This document shows positions 1-9,188 of a DNA stretch of 40,609 bases, piece after piece. The position numbers and the translations under genes are program-made. Location of the stretch: NCBI GenBank assembly GCA_964629965.1, contig CAZVRZ010000031.1, forward strand, positions 1-40,609, written 5' to 3'. The notes under the pieces are model-generated. The model worked only from the letters and a program-made list of their open reading frames with translations. It was not told where the DNA came from and did no database searches. Numbering within the stretch: position 1 is the first letter of the stretch; every line of letters starts with the position of its first letter. This stretch comes from CAZVRZ01 sp964629965 (GTDB lineage Bacteria > Chloroflexota > Anaerolineae > Anaerolineales > UBA4823).

Positions 1-174
1 ATCCATCAGAATCACATCCGGTTGGAGTTCCTTTGCCAACTTCACTGCTTCTGTGCCATCATTTGCTTCGCCAACCAGATCGAAGCCGGGCTCGGTTTCA
101 AGGATCAGGCGGATCCCCTGGCGAATGATCAGGTGATCGTCGGCGATCAAAATCCGTATACTTTTCTCAGGCAT
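1..174 (-). CDS. NarL/LuxR-type response regulator, N-terminal part (cut by window edge)
   Basis: This is the first 58 codons of a receiver domain. It starts at ATG 174 (minus) after a GAGG ribosome site and runs off the left edge. The acidic pocket ADD is visible at residues 11-13. The last visible codons read DVILMD, and the final Asp58 is the expected phosphoacceptor. The gene starts 10 bases after the stop of the histidine kinase at 185-1420, so the two form a kinase-regulator operon. In NarL-type pairs the kinase phosphorylates this Asp and a C-terminal HTH domain binds DNA. The HTH domain is outside the window, so the LuxR class is inferred from the kinase type and receiver style. Confidence 0.85.
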   Translation of the reverse strand, partial: MPEKSIRILIADDHLIIRQGIRLILETEPGFDLVGEANDGTEAVKLAKELQPDVILMD

Positions 175-184
175 ATATCCTCGA

Positions 185-1420
185 TCACGCTTGGTCGGGC
201 GGCAGCGGTAGGCGTAGAATTAAGAGAGTACCGGCGCCGGGTTGGCTTTCAATGTTCACCTGTCCTCCTACCAGCCGGGCGCGTTCGCTGATGCCCACCA
301 ATCCATAATGACCGCTTTTTCTGCCGATTCTGGTCGGCTCGAACCCTACGCCATCATCTCTCACCCGCAGCACTAATTCTTCCGCGTCAACCAGTAGGTC
401 TATCTGTGCGCGGCTTGCCTTGGCATGGCGGATTATATTGGACAAGGCCTCTGCCGTTGAACGTTCGACCGGTTCGAATAGGTTTTCTGGAAGATCCATG
501 GTCGAGGGCACTTGAATATCCATATTACAAGGCAGGCCGGTTGTTTCTGTAAAATGCCTGGCGTGCTGCTGCAGCGCTTCCTGGATAGTGCCCGGCACAA
601 CTTGTTCTTGTCGTAAATTATCGATTGCCCGGCGGGCATCTGCCAGTGTCGAGCGGGCATTTACCATTACCTGTTGGATGATCGGGCGCGCCCGGTCGGC
701 TCTGTCGTTTGCCAGGTGAGCGTCTGCCGCCTCCAGTTGCAAAATCAATCCTGCCAGTCCTTGTGAGAGGGTATCATGCAGCTCACGTGCCATGCGCTGG
801 CGTTCATTTGTAATGGTCAGATCTTCTACCTGGGCTGAGTATTCTTTCAATTGGCGGTTGGCGCTTTCCAGGTCAGCCAGCAAGGCCAGGGCGCGTTCAT
901 TCGCTTCAGTTTGACGGGAATATAGCAGCACATAGATGAGCACAAAGAATGTCAATGGCAGAACGGCCAGCGGCCATCCTAACAGAGAACGCCAGTCGGT
1001 GATGAGACCAAAGTTTATCACTGACAGGCCCAAAAAGAACAGTACTCCCCAGGCCACTTTGCGCAACTCTCGCAGCATCCCGGCTACCTCGCCGATCATT
1101 GCCAGGTAAAGTCCCAACAACATACCGATGCTTTGTGCCATCAAAACGGTCGTGAAGATGATTGCCGCTTGCACCAGGATGTAACCCACCAGCCAGGATG
1201 TTTTTTGGAGAGCAATCGGTGTTAACCAGTGCAGGAGTATATGCAGGTTGACTAGCAATGTAAACGCCACCAGCAGGCCAGGCTGTTGATACATTCTTTT
1301 TTCGACGATTGTCCAGATGGATATGAAGGCAATCGAAAAAGTTGCCAGAAGGAAGAACCATCTTTCTTGTCCCACCATTCCAGCCCAGAGTTTGATAAAG
1401 TTTCTAATCTTTGTCTGCAT
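185..1420 (-). CDS. NarL-family sensor histidine kinase
   Basis: This is a 411-residue membrane histidine kinase that should autophosphorylate and pass phosphate to the regulator at 1-174. The N-terminal part (about residues 22-167) holds five or six hydrophobic segments and no large extracellular domain, so the signal is probably sensed in or near the membrane. A short coiled coil (about 170-200) leads into a HisKA_3 domain with ARELHDTLSQG, giving phospho-accepting His215. The HATPase_c domain follows, with N-box LSNIIRHA, G1 box DDGVGFEP and G2 box YGLVGISERA, all intact. The start at ATG 1420 is supported by a promoter whose -10 box lies six bases upstream, which implies a leaderless message. 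Confidence 0.93.
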   Translation of the reverse strand: MQTKIRNFIKLWAGMVGQERWFFLLATFSIAFISIWTIVEKRMYQQPGLLVAFTLLVNLHILLHWLTPIALQKTSWLVGYILVQAAIIFTTVLMAQSIGMLLGLYLAMIGEVAGMLRELRKVAWGVLFFLGLSVINFGLITDWRSLLGWPLAVLPLTFFVLIYVLLYSRQTEANERALALLADLESANRQLKEYSAQVEDLTITNERQRMARELHDTLSQGLAGLILQLEAADAHLANDRADRARPIIQQVMVNARSTLADARRAIDNLRQEQVVPGTIQEALQQHARHFTETTGLPCNMDIQVPSTMDLPENLFEPVERSTAEALSNIIRHAKASRAQIDLLVDAEELVLRVRDDGVGFEPTRIGRKSGHYGLVGISERARLVGGQVNIESQPGAGTLLILRLPLPPDQA

Positions 1421-1426
1421 GACCTG

Positions 1427-1454
1427 ATTGTATCGTATTCGGCCTGTTTTGCAA
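1427..1454 (-). promoter_or_regulatory. Promoter of the histidine kinase, predicted leaderless
   Basis: On the minus strand TTGCAA (1449-1454) is followed by a 16-base spacer and TACAAT (1427-1432). Six bases then lead to the ATG at 1420. Transcription would begin at or next to the start codon, leaving no room for a Shine-Dalgarno site. Confidence 0.6.
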
Positions 1455-1537
1455 TCGTTCCCTCAGACAATGTACTTTCGGGCATACTGCATGTGGTAAT
1501 TTTGCCTGAAATTGGTGCACCCAATATGAATCCGCGC

Positions 1538-1566
1538 TGGACAAAACTGCCTGCCTCAGGTAAAAT
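1538..1566 (+). promoter_or_regulatory. rpsT promoter
   Basis: TGGACA (1538-1543) and TAAAAT (1561-1566) are separated by an optimal 17 bases. The predicted start near 1573 leaves a leader of about 40 bases before the rpsT TTG codon, and this leader contains the GGAGG ribosome site. Confidence 0.6.
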
Positions 1567-1612
1567 AACCAGCCGTAATACTGCACCGAAAAGTTATTTG
1601 GAGGACTTTACT

Positions 1613-1885
1613 TTGGCTAATACCAAATCTGCAATCAAGCGTGTCCGTCAGAATGCAAAGCGCCGTGTTCGCAATCGCTACTTCACTGGTCGCACCCGCA
1701 CTTTCATGAAGAAGGCGAATTTGGCGATCGAAGAAGGTGGTGTTGAAGCCGCACGTTCTGCTACCCTGGTAGCTATCAGTGCGCTCGATAAGGCCGCCGA
1801 AAAGGGCATTCTGCATAAGAACAATGCTTCTCGTCGCAAAAGCCGCCTGATGCATCGCCTGGCTGAGCTCGAAAAGAAAGCTTAG
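1613..1885 (+). CDS. rpsT: 30S ribosomal protein S20
   Basis: This is a 90-residue basic protein whose N-terminus (ANTKSAIKRVRQNAKRR) and C-terminus (HKNNASRRKSRLMHRLAEL) match S20, a small-subunit protein that binds the 5' domain of 16S rRNA. The frame is open far upstream. Homology begins exactly at TTG 1613, which follows GGAGG (1600-1604) by eight bases, so TTG is the start. E. coli rpsT also uses UUG, and there it takes part in S20 autoregulation. The gene has its own promoter upstream and a strong terminator downstream, so it is probably monocistronic. Confidence 0.95.
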   Translation: MANTKSAIKRVRQNAKRRVRNRYFTGRTRTFMKKANLAIEEGGVEAARSATLVAISALDKAAEKGILHKNNASRRKSRLMHRLAELEKKA

Positions 1886-1944
1886 TTCGTATCGGTTCCT
1901 GCTAACCCCTTGTGGGTATAGCAGCTCATTCGATAGTAAGCTCC

Positions 1945-1974
1945 AGCGGGAGCCGGTGTGCTCCCGCTGTTTTT
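1945..1974 (+). terminator. Rho-independent terminator after rpsT
   Basis: AGCGGGAGC (1945-1953) pairs perfectly with GCTCCCGCT (1960-1968) around a six-base loop and is followed by GTTTTT. A second, bulged hairpin lies just upstream at 1900-1923. Confidence 0.88.
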
Positions 1975-2012
1975 GCTGTTTAACAGGCCAGATCAGCGTG
2001 ATCTTTTCGCCA

Positions 2013-2021
2013 TGATATAAT
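2013..2021 (+). promoter_or_regulatory. Extended -10 element upstream of argS
   Basis: TGATATAAT fits the extended -10 consensus (TGnTATAAT). No convincing -35 box is visible at the usual distance. The predicted start near 2028 gives a leader of about 40 bases to the ATG at 2067. Confidence 0.5.
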
Positions 2022-2066
2022 CCGGAGAGTCAAGACCAGATCTTGCATCCCAATTCGAGGCAAATT

Positions 2067-3858
2067 ATGTTTGAGATAGAACGCCATACCATTGAAGAAC
2101 GCATCCGGGCGTATTGCATTGCGCATACCCTCCCGGAACCAGGTGAATTGAATTGGAGCCCGATTCCTTTCAGCGGAGAATGGGGCATTTCAACCTCTTT
2201 TTTTCAATTGGCAGCCCAAGAGTCCCGCATCCTCAAGGAAGCAACCGGCAAAGGTTCTAATGTTCCCCAGCGTGCGCAGGAGATCGCGGCAGACATTGCG
2301 GCTTACCTGGGCATCCCGGCTGGTTTTGCACATGTAGAAGCGGTCAAGGGTTACCTGAATCTTTATTTCTCATCAGGCGAATACGCTCGGCGTGTCATTG
2401 ACACTGTGCTGGAAGAAGGCAGCCGTTTTGCTCATGGTGCACCTAAGGGCGAGCGCGTGATGGTGGAGTTCTCCCAACCGAATACTCACAAAGCCTTTCA
2501 TGTCGGCCATTTGCGCAGCGCTATTCTGGGCGATACGCTGGCCCGTATCTTGGATGCAGCCGGTTATTCGGTTGTGCGCGCCAATTACCCGGGAGATATC
2601 GGCTTGCACGTNNNNNNNNNNTATTAAGTGGTTGTGGAATTATATGAAATTCCATGCCGGCGAAAAACCTGAGAAGGATATCACTCGCTGGATGGGTGAT
2701 ATGTATGCCCAAGCATGCCGCCGCCTGGATGAAAATCCCGAACTGGAGGCCGAAGTACGCAGCCTGTATGCTCGTTGGGACCAGCGCGACCCTGAAGTGG
2801 TTGCCTTGTGGCAAGAAACGCGGCAGTGGTCTCTAGATGGTTTTAATGAGATTTATGATTTGCTTGATATCCGTTTTGACATCTATTATTTCAATAGCCA
2901 GGTGGAACAGCCTGGTAAACAGGTGGTGGAGGATCTGATCCAGAAGGATATTGCAGTGGACGAGCGTCCAACCGGCTCTGTGGTTGTGCGTATAGATGAG
3001 CTTCTCGGGTTGGCTAAAGAGAAATATCGTGTGCTTGTTATTTTGCGCTCAGATGGCACTGCCCTTTATGCTACGGAAGATCTGGCGTTGGCGATCCGAA
3101 AATTTGCAGATTATCCCGATCTGGCGCGCTCGTTGTATGTGGTCGATGTGCGTCAATCGTTGCATTTCCAGCAAGTATTTAAAACGTTGGAAATCGCCGG
3201 GCATCCCTGGGCGGATCGCTGCCAGCATATTCCTTATGAGTTGGTGAATTTGCCCGGTAACGTGGTCATGGCTTCGCGCGATGGAACAGTGGTACTTCTC
3301 GAAGATCTTTTCCGCGAAGCCATCCAGCGCGCCCGCGAAGAAACCCGTGCCAAGAATCCTGATTTGAGTGATGAGCTGGTACAACAGGTAGCGCAGGCAG
3401 TTGGTTTGGGAGCTTTGAAGTTCCCTATCCTGGCGCGCGATAATTCCAGGATCGTTACCTTTGATTGGAAGACTGCTTTAGATTTCAATGGACAAGCCGC
3501 ACCTTATATCCAATACGCTCACGTACGTGCCAACAGCATCCTGCGCCGCCTGGAAGAACCGCTGCCCGAATCGATCATACCTGAATATAAGTTGGACGCG
3601 ACAGAAGTGCAATTGATCGACCTGATCTCTCGCCTGCCAGATGAAGTTCAACGCGCCGCTGCCGAAAATCGTCCGCTGCACATGACGAACATTGCTTACG
3701 AGATCGCCCGCGCTTTTTCGGATTTTTATAACGCATGCCCGGTTTTGAAGGCCGAGCCTCCTGTGCGGGCGGTTCGCTTGCGCCTGGTGGCTGCTGCTCG
3801 CCAGGCAATTGCCAATGCCTTGGATATTCTGGGTATCACTGCCCCTGAAGTAATGTAA
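2067..3858 (+). CDS. argS: Arginyl-tRNA synthetase (interrupted by a 10-N gap)
   Basis: This class I enzyme charges tRNA-Arg. The N-terminal Add-1-like domain is followed by the HIGH signature as HVGH (residues 145-148). Past the gap come the core and a C-terminal DALR anticodon-binding domain near the end. The start is ATG 2067 with GAGG at 2057-2060; an in-frame TTG at 2043 has no better support. A run of 10 N at 2612-2621 shifts the apparent frame. If the Ns are simply removed, the reading continues as GLHVIKWLW in one frame and gives 593 residues, a normal ArgRS length. I therefore regard the gene as intact and the N run as a zero-length scaffold join. The gene lies upstream of the COG2403 GTPase with about 30 bases between them. 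Confidence 0.93.
2612..2621. other. 10-N scaffold gap inside argS
   Basis: Ten Ns of conventional gap size. The flanks join in frame if the Ns are deleted (CAC GTT ATT AAG), so the true gap length is probably zero. Confidence 0.9.
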
Positions 3859-3890
3859 CCAACTATTCGTTCAATAAGGAGAAATGTTGT

Positions 3891-5207
3891 ATGCCAATTC
3901 GTACGATCATTATGGGCGCCGCAGGGCGAGATTTCCATAACTTTAATGTGTATTTCCGGGATAATCCCGCCTATGAGGTGATTGCTTTTACCGCTACGCA
4001 GATTCCCGATATCGAAGGCCGGGTCTATCCCGCCCAGCTGGCTGGGTCGCTCTACCCGGCCGGTATTCCAATTCATGCAGAAACGGACTTGATCAAGCTC
4101 ATCCAGCAAAAACAGGTTGAGCAGGTCATTTTTGCTTATAGTGATGTGCCTCACGAATATGTCATGCATAAGGCATCTGTTGTGTTGGCCGCGGGTGCCG
4201 ATTTCCGCATGATGGGATTGAAGAACACCCAAATTCCTTCGACCAAGCCGGTTGTATCTGTCTGCGCGGTGCGAACGGGCAGCGGCAAGAGCCAGACTAC
4301 CCGCCGTGTTTCTCTTATCTTGCGCGACATGGGTTATAAAGTGGCTGCCGTCCGCCATCCCATGCCTTATGGCGATTTGGTCAAGCAGGCCGTGCAGCGC
4401 TTCGCAGATTACAAAGATTTAGATACGCAAGAATGCACCATCGAAGAACGCGAAGAGTATGAGCCGCATATTGACAATGGCATCATCGTCTATGCCGGTG
4501 TTGATTATGAGCGTATCTTGCGCCAGGCCGAACAGGAAGTGGATATCATCTTGTGGGATGGCGGCAATAATGATTTCTCCTTCTATGCATCTGATTTTCG
4601 CATTGTGGTCGCAGACCCTCATCGCCCAGGCCACGAGATTTCCTACCATCCTGGCGAAACGAACGTAAATTCGGCTGATGTCTTTGTCATTAACAAGGTC
4701 GATACAGCCTCGGCAGAGAATGTGATCCGGGTGCGCGAAAACCTCAGCGCAATCAACCCGCAAGCAGTGATCATCGAAGCTGCTTCTCCGCTCTTTGTGG
4801 ATGATCCGGCTGCCATCCGGGGTAAGCGGGTGCTGGTGGTTGAAGATGGCCCGACCCTGACGCACGGAGAGATGGCCTATGGCGCCGGCTGGGTGGCTGC
4901 CCGGCGTTTTGGGGCCGCCGAGATCGTTGACCCGCGTCCCTTTGCCGTGCGGTCGATCCTGGCAACCTACAAAAAGTATCCTAAGACCGGCCCCATCCTG
5001 CCGGCGATGGGGTATGGCGAAGCACAGACACGTGACCTCGAAGAAACTATCCGTAACGCCGATGTGGATCTTGTGCTCATCGGTACCCCGATCGATTTAA
5101 AGCGCATCATTCGTATTGACAAGCCCGCACAGCGCGTGCGTTACGAATTGCAGGAGATCGGTCAGCCAACCCTGGAAGATTTATTGAGAGCCAAGTTCGG
5201 TAAATAA
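3891..5207 (+). CDS. COG2403-type P-loop GTPase (cyclic 2,3-diphosphoglycerate synthetase-like)
   Basis: This 438-residue protein has a Rossmann-like N-terminal part (about 1-115) and a P-loop NTPase core. The P-loop is RTGSGKSQTT, with Lys133 and Ser134. INKVD resembles the guanine-specificity motif NKxD. The C-terminus ends in a small helical segment. The fold and motifs match the predicted-GTPase group COG2403, some members of which are named cyclic 2,3-diphosphoglycerate synthetase after the methanogen enzyme. Whether this protein makes that compound is unknown. The start ATG 3891 has AAGGAG eight bases upstream. Its stop overlaps the methyltransferase start by one base (TAATG), so the two are probably translationally coupled. 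Confidence 0.8.
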   Translation: MPIRTIIMGAAGRDFHNFNVYFRDNPAYEVIAFTATQIPDIEGRVYPAQLAGSLYPAGIPIHAETDLIKLIQQKQVEQVIFAYSDVPHEYVMHKASVVLAAGADFRMMGLKNTQIPSTKPVVSVCAVRTGSGKSQTTRRVSLILRDMGYKVAAVRHPMPYGDLVKQAVQRFADYKDLDTQECTIEEREEYEPHIDNGIIVYAGVDYERILRQAEQEVDIILWDGGNNDFSFYASDFRIVVADPHRPGHEISYHPGETNVNSADVFVINKVDTASAENVIRVRENLSAINPQAVIIEAASPLFVDDPAAIRGKRVLVVEDGPTLTHGEMAYGAGWVAARRFGAAEIVDPRPFAVRSILATYKKYPKTGPILPAMGYGEAQTRDLEETIRNADVDLVLIGTPIDLKRIIRIDKPAQRVRYELQEIGQPTLEDLLRAKFGK

Positions 5208-6469
5208 TGCCTGTTCTAACCTGGGATACAAAATCTCAACCGCAATCAAGCCCTGCTTCTCTGGAGATAGACTCCTTGGTCTATCCCCAGGGAGCGGGAT
5301 ATGATTCGGACGCTCCTCGCCAACCTGAGAATCGCCTGGTCTTGGGAGATAACCTGGCAGTGATGTGGGCGCTCTTGCCGCAATGTGAAGGGCGCATTGA
5401 CCTGATCTATGCCGATCCGCCCTTCTTCACTAACCGACATTATCCGGCGCGTATTGGTCGTGGGGAAGATTCGCGCCGGCCAAAAGAGTGGAAACTTGCC
5501 GAGGGGTATCCGGACCACTGGGCAAACATTGATGCTTATCTGGATATGCTCTATCCTCGCCTTGTGCTAATGCATCGCCTGCTTTCTCCCACCGGAACTT
5601 TATATCTACATTTGGATTGGCATGCCAATGCCTATGGTCGCTTGTTACTAAATGAGATGTTTGGGAATGATCGCCTGCTTAATGAAATTGTCTGGGTTTA
5701 TCATGGCCCCTCTCCAATCCGTAGCGCTTTCAACCGCAAACACGACACGATCCTGGCTTATACCAAAAGCCCAGGATATACTTTTAACGTTGATGATGTT
5801 CGCCAACCGTATGACCCTACTACGGTGAAAACCTTTGCTGCCTCGCCCAAGGCTGGCTTTGGTAAAGTTCCCAATTTGGAGCGTGGTAAAGTCCCTGAAG
5901 ATTGGTGGTATTTCCCGGTCGTGGCGCGCCTGCATCGCGAGCGCTCGGGTTATCCGACGCAAAAACCAGAAGCGCTGCTGGAACGCATCNNNNNNNNNNT
6001 GTTGGCTTCGTCGAAGCCGGGCGATCTCGTTGCGGATTTCTTTTGCGGTTCGGGCACCACGGCCGTGGTAGCCGCTCGGCTTGGCCGGCGGTTCCTGGCT
6101 GTAGATGGCGCCTGGCGGGCGGTGCATACTTCTTGCTCTCGCCTGGCGGGTGCAGGAGTTGCCTTCTGCCTGGAAACCGAGACGCATAGTCGCCCCATCA
6201 TCTCGCCTTGGCTATTTAACCAAGCACCTCAATTGCTTGGCGGCTCTATTGAATTACCCGAGACTCTACTTGCCGAGTTGGATTTTTGCGAAATAGGCTA
6301 CCAAAACCCGGATGGTGTTTTCTATAGTTTGTCCCAGGCGGCGCGTTCTCGCAGGCAAGGCTCTCTTCCCAATAAGTTGTCGCTGCCGGTCGGATGGGCT
6401 GCTTTTCCAGGGCAGCTATCCATGCGCCTGGTAGCAATCGATGGCCGTCAAGGGAAAATCGTTTTCTAG
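5207..6469 (+). CDS. DNA methyltransferase, N6-adenine/N4-cytosine type (10-N gap)
   Basis: This is an amino-methyltransferase of the beta circular order. Motif IV (YADPPFF, Asp70) comes first, then the target-recognition region. YPTQKPEALLERI leads into motif I as FFCGSGTT, which binds S-adenosylmethionine. An extra C-terminal region of about 110 residues follows motif I and has no domain I recognise. No restriction endonuclease or specificity subunit is nearby, so this looks like an orphan methylase or one helped by an unlinked partner. A 10-N gap (5990-5999) falls between ERI and LASSKPGD. Family spacing has only about one residue there, so the real gap is probably one base. The gene is coupled to the COG2403 GTPase upstream. 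Confidence 0.85.
   Translation: MPVLTWDTKSQPQSSPASLEIDSLVYPQGAGYDSDAPRQPENRLVLGDNLAVMWALLPQCEGRIDLIYADPPFFTNRHYPARIGRGEDSRRPKEWKLAEGYPDHWANIDAYLDMLYPRLVLMHRLLSPTGTLYLHLDWHANAYGRLLLNEMFGNDRLLNEIVWVYHGPSPIRSAFNRKHDTILAYTKSPGYTFNVDDVRQPYDPTTVKTFAASPKAGFGKVPNLERGKVPEDWWYFPVVARLHRERSGYPTQKPEALLERIXXXXLASSKPGDLVADFFCGSGTTAVVAARLGRRFLAVDGAWRAVHTSCSRLAGAGVAFCLETETHSRPIISPWLFNQAPQLLGGSIELPETLLAELDFCEIGYQNPDGVFYSLSQAARSRRQGSLPNKLSLPVGWAAFPGQLSMRLVAIDGRQGKIVF
5990..5999. other. 10-N scaffold gap inside the methyltransferase
   Basis: Ten Ns. The frame on both sides agrees for any gap length of the form 3n+1. A one-base gap would create a single codon of the form xTG (Leu, Met or Val) and restore the spacing usual in this family. 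Confidence 0.88.
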
Positions 6470-6472
6470 AAT

Positions 6473-6500
6473 TTGTGCTGTTTCGACTTCTTGATATAAT
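6473..6500 (+). promoter_or_regulatory. Promoter for the GAF-GGDEF gene
   Basis: TTGTGC (6473-6478), a 16-base spacer and TATAAT (6495-6500), with an extended TGA before the -10. This leaves a leader of about 115 bases before the ATG at 6623. Confidence 0.5.
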
Positions 6501-6622
6501 TAACATGTTATTGTGATTTTTTTTATTGATGCTGCACCAGTGAACACATCCTGGAATATCTTTGGCAGATAGGATTACCCGACAAGTATGGATCATAGAT
6601 TTTCATGTATTGAGGGCCATCG

Positions 6623-9163
6623 ATGATGATCCTCAATGCGGATTCTCAAGAGATGCCAGATTGCATTGATCTGCCTGGTTCATTGGCTGCTCTTTCACAA
6701 AGCACCGATGTCTCTCAGGATTCAACAAGCTTACTAGAAGTCATCCTGGATGTTTTCTTGGATAGTCTACTCATTGACTGCGCCACCATATATCTCCTGG
6801 CAGAAGATAATTACACGCTGCACCAGGTTGCCCAACGTTTCAGGGATACCGAGGCGGTCATCCAAACTAACACAACCTATTATTGGGGTAAAGGATTACC
6901 GGGGCGCGTTCTGGCTGAAGGAAAACCGATCTATATAACTGAGCCGGATGATCTTTTTGAACCGCCGACCCATATATGTTTACCTTTGACAACCATCGGT
7001 CAAACCCTGGGGGTGCTAGACCTGCAGGCTGGCGCTGTTTATAAATACTCGGCTGTCGATCGAAAATATCTAGAGACCCTGTCTCGGCATGCTGCTGCTT
7101 TGATTCTGGCGAATCGCAATGCGATCCAGGCTCAGGCTACCACAACGCAGTTGATCGTTTTTTATGTTTTTGGCAGCCGCATCTTGGGAGCTTCTTCACT
7201 GCAAAAAGCTTTCGAATTAACGGTGCGCTTCATCTTGGAGGCCACCCCGGCTCATTCTGTTAGCATATATTTATTTGACCCGCACGACAGCCTGATCCAA
7301 TCCTATAGTCGCGATCGGAATGGAGTTGAGCTTCAAGACGGGTTTTCAACCGATATTGCCGATATGACGTACCGCATCCGGCGGAATAAACGCCCGGTAG
7401 CAATCTCAGGATTCGAATCAAATGTTTCAACTCTGCTTCCTGATTCTTTGCGGAAAGTAGGGATTGCTGCTTGTGCAGGAATTCCTCTATGCAGCGAGAG
7501 CGCGTCTCTCAACGGGGTCCTGTATGTGCGTTATGCTTTGCCGCATATTTTTTCATCGATGGAACTGGAAGGCTTACGTTTGTTTGCCGATCAAGTTGCC
7601 AGTGTTGTCGATCGCTTGCATTTATTGGAGCAGACTCGCCAACGCCAGGCCGACCTTGAATCTGTCGTTGATACTGCGCATATTCTGACATCTACTTTCA
7701 ATATTAGTGAGCTGATGCAGCAAATTGCTGTTCGCCTGACCTGGGTCGCCGGCGCAGATGCTTGCGCAATTTCAATGTATGTGCCCGAGCAGGAGCGTTT
7801 ACACACCCTGGCTTTTTACGACTCGTTGGGCATGCCGGAAGGCGAACAGGGCGCCAGTTTTTATTTGAGTGATTTTCCCGGTATTGGACAGCTATTACAA
7901 AGTAATGCTCATTTGATCGTCTGCACTACAGACATCAAAAATTACCCTGAAGAAGTGATGCGTTTGCGCCGCCACAATTACTACACGTCCCTATCACTTC
8001 CATTGACTGCCATTGGGAAGCCGATTGGTTTGTTGGATTTATACAGCCGGCAAACAGATTATTTGTTCACCAGCACCATTTTGCGTCGCTTGCGCCTGTT
8101 ATCGGAGCAGGTAGCATTAGCGTTGATCAATGCCCGGGTTTATCAAAGTGAACACGAGCAGCGTACTCTGGCAGAGGCGTTGCGTGAAATCAGCCTGGCT
8201 CTCTCCAGTAGCTTGAGATCCGAATCGATCCTCGAGATTTTGCTGGATCAAATTAAAAATGTGATCCCTTACGATAGCGCCCGGGTGATGTTGGTGGAAG
8301 ATAACCGGGTTTCAACGGCCTGCCAGCGTGGTTACGATCAGTTTGACAACAGTGAACAAGTTGCCGGTCTTAAGTTTTACATATCTGATATGTTCAATTT
8401 GCGCGACCTGGCTGCGAGCGGGTCACCTTTGATTATCTCCGATGTTCATGCCGAGCCGGAATGGGAAAAAATGGAGACCCCAGAGCAGATCCGTTCGTGG
8501 ATTGGTGTGCCTCTTATGGCGCGTGATCGCCTGTTGGGTTTCTTGACGTTGGATAAGATCGAACCAGCTTTCTATACCGTAGAACATGCCAAATACCTCG
8601 AGATCCTGGCCGCCCACACTGCCTTGGCGTTGTTGAATGCAATGACTTACGGCGAGGCGGAGCGTGCTTCGATTACTGATTTCTTGACGGGTGCTTATAA
8701 CCATCGTCATTTCCACCAGCAATTGCAACAAGAGTTGGAGCGCGCCAGCCGCATTCATTATCCGCTTTCTTTGCTGATGATCGATATTGATTTTTTTAAG
8801 AAAGTGAACGATACTTACGGACACCCGGTGGGAGATCGAGTCTTACAACTCCTGGCGCAGCGTATTCGAACGGAGCTCCGTTCTGGAGATATCCTATCTC
8901 GATATGGCGGAGAAGAATTTACCGTGATCTTGCCAGGGGCAACCGAAGATGCCATGGGCCAGGTGGCCCAACGCCTGCTGCGTGTCGTTTCAGAGCAGCC
9001 ATTTCAGGTTAATAGTTTTTCGATTCTAATCACAATCAGCCTGGGAGGTTCGTCTTACCCGCAGCATGGCCAAAGTGGGCCAGAACTGGTGGTCAGCGCC
9101 GATCAGGCTCTCTATACTTCCAAACATAGTGGGCGGAATTGCTATCACCTATTCGGTGAATAG
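6623..9163 (+). CDS. Four-GAF-domain diguanylate cyclase
   Basis: This 846-residue soluble signalling protein has four tandem GAF-like domains, at roughly residues 35-165, 175-335, 345-510 and 515-680, joined by helical linkers. A GGDEF domain closes the protein (about 681-845). The active-site motif is GGEEF (762-766), preceded by the metal-binding segment IDIDFFKKVND. This should convert two GTP into cyclic di-GMP. The inhibitory I-site RSGD lies at 753-756, exactly five residues before GGEEF, so product feedback is expected. No EAL or HD-GYP domain is present. GAF ligands cannot be named from sequence. The start is ATG 6623 with GAGG seven bases upstream; ATG 6626 is also possible. The gene stands alone and ends at a 42-bp palindrome. 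Confidence 0.92.
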   Translation: MMILNADSQEMPDCIDLPGSLAALSQSTDVSQDSTSLLEVILDVFLDSLLIDCATIYLLAEDNYTLHQVAQRFRDTEAVIQTNTTYYWGKGLPGRVLAEGKPIYITEPDDLFEPPTHICLPLTTIGQTLGVLDLQAGAVYKYSAVDRKYLETLSRHAAALILANRNAIQAQATTTQLIVFYVFGSRILGASSLQKAFELTVRFILEATPAHSVSIYLFDPHDSLIQSYSRDRNGVELQDGFSTDIADMTYRIRRNKRPVAISGFESNVSTLLPDSLRKVGIAACAGIPLCSESASLNGVLYVRYALPHIFSSMELEGLRLFADQVASVVDRLHLLEQTRQRQADLESVVDTAHILTSTFNISELMQQIAVRLTWVAGADACAISMYVPEQERLHTLAFYDSLGMPEGEQGASFYLSDFPGIGQLLQSNAHLIVCTTDIKNYPEEVMRLRRHNYYTSLSLPLTAIGKPIGLLDLYSRQTDYLFTSTILRRLRLLSEQVALALINARVYQSEHEQRTLAEALREISLALSSSLRSESILEILLDQIKNVIPYDSARVMLVEDNRVSTACQRGYDQFDNSEQVAGLKFYISDMFNLRDLAASGSPLIISDVHAEPEWEKMETPEQIRSWIGVPLMARDRLLGFLTLDKIEPAFYTVEHAKYLEILAAHTALALLNAMTYGEAERASITDFLTGAYNHRHFHQQLQQELERASRIHYPLSLLMIDIDFFKKVNDTYGHPVGDRVLQLLAQRIRTELRSGDILSRYGGEEFTVILPGATEDAMGQVAQRLLRVVSEQPFQVNSFSILITISLGGSSYPQHGQSGPELVVSADQALYTSKHSGRNCYHLFGE

Positions 9164-9188
9164 ATCTTTTCTGCTATTCGATCGGTTT

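Noticed and set aside
1286..1612. A long N-terminal extension of S20
   Set aside because: It runs antisense to the histidine kinase start and through the rpsT promoter. S20 homology starts at TTG 1613 after GGAGG.
2043..2066. Upstream TTG start for argS adding eight residues
   Set aside because: ATG 2067 has a good ribosome site (GAGG at 2057-2060) and the extra residues are not expected at the ArgRS N-terminus.
5207..6469. Complete restriction-modification system
   Set aside because: Only the methyltransferase is present; neighbours are a GTPase and a diguanylate cyclase.
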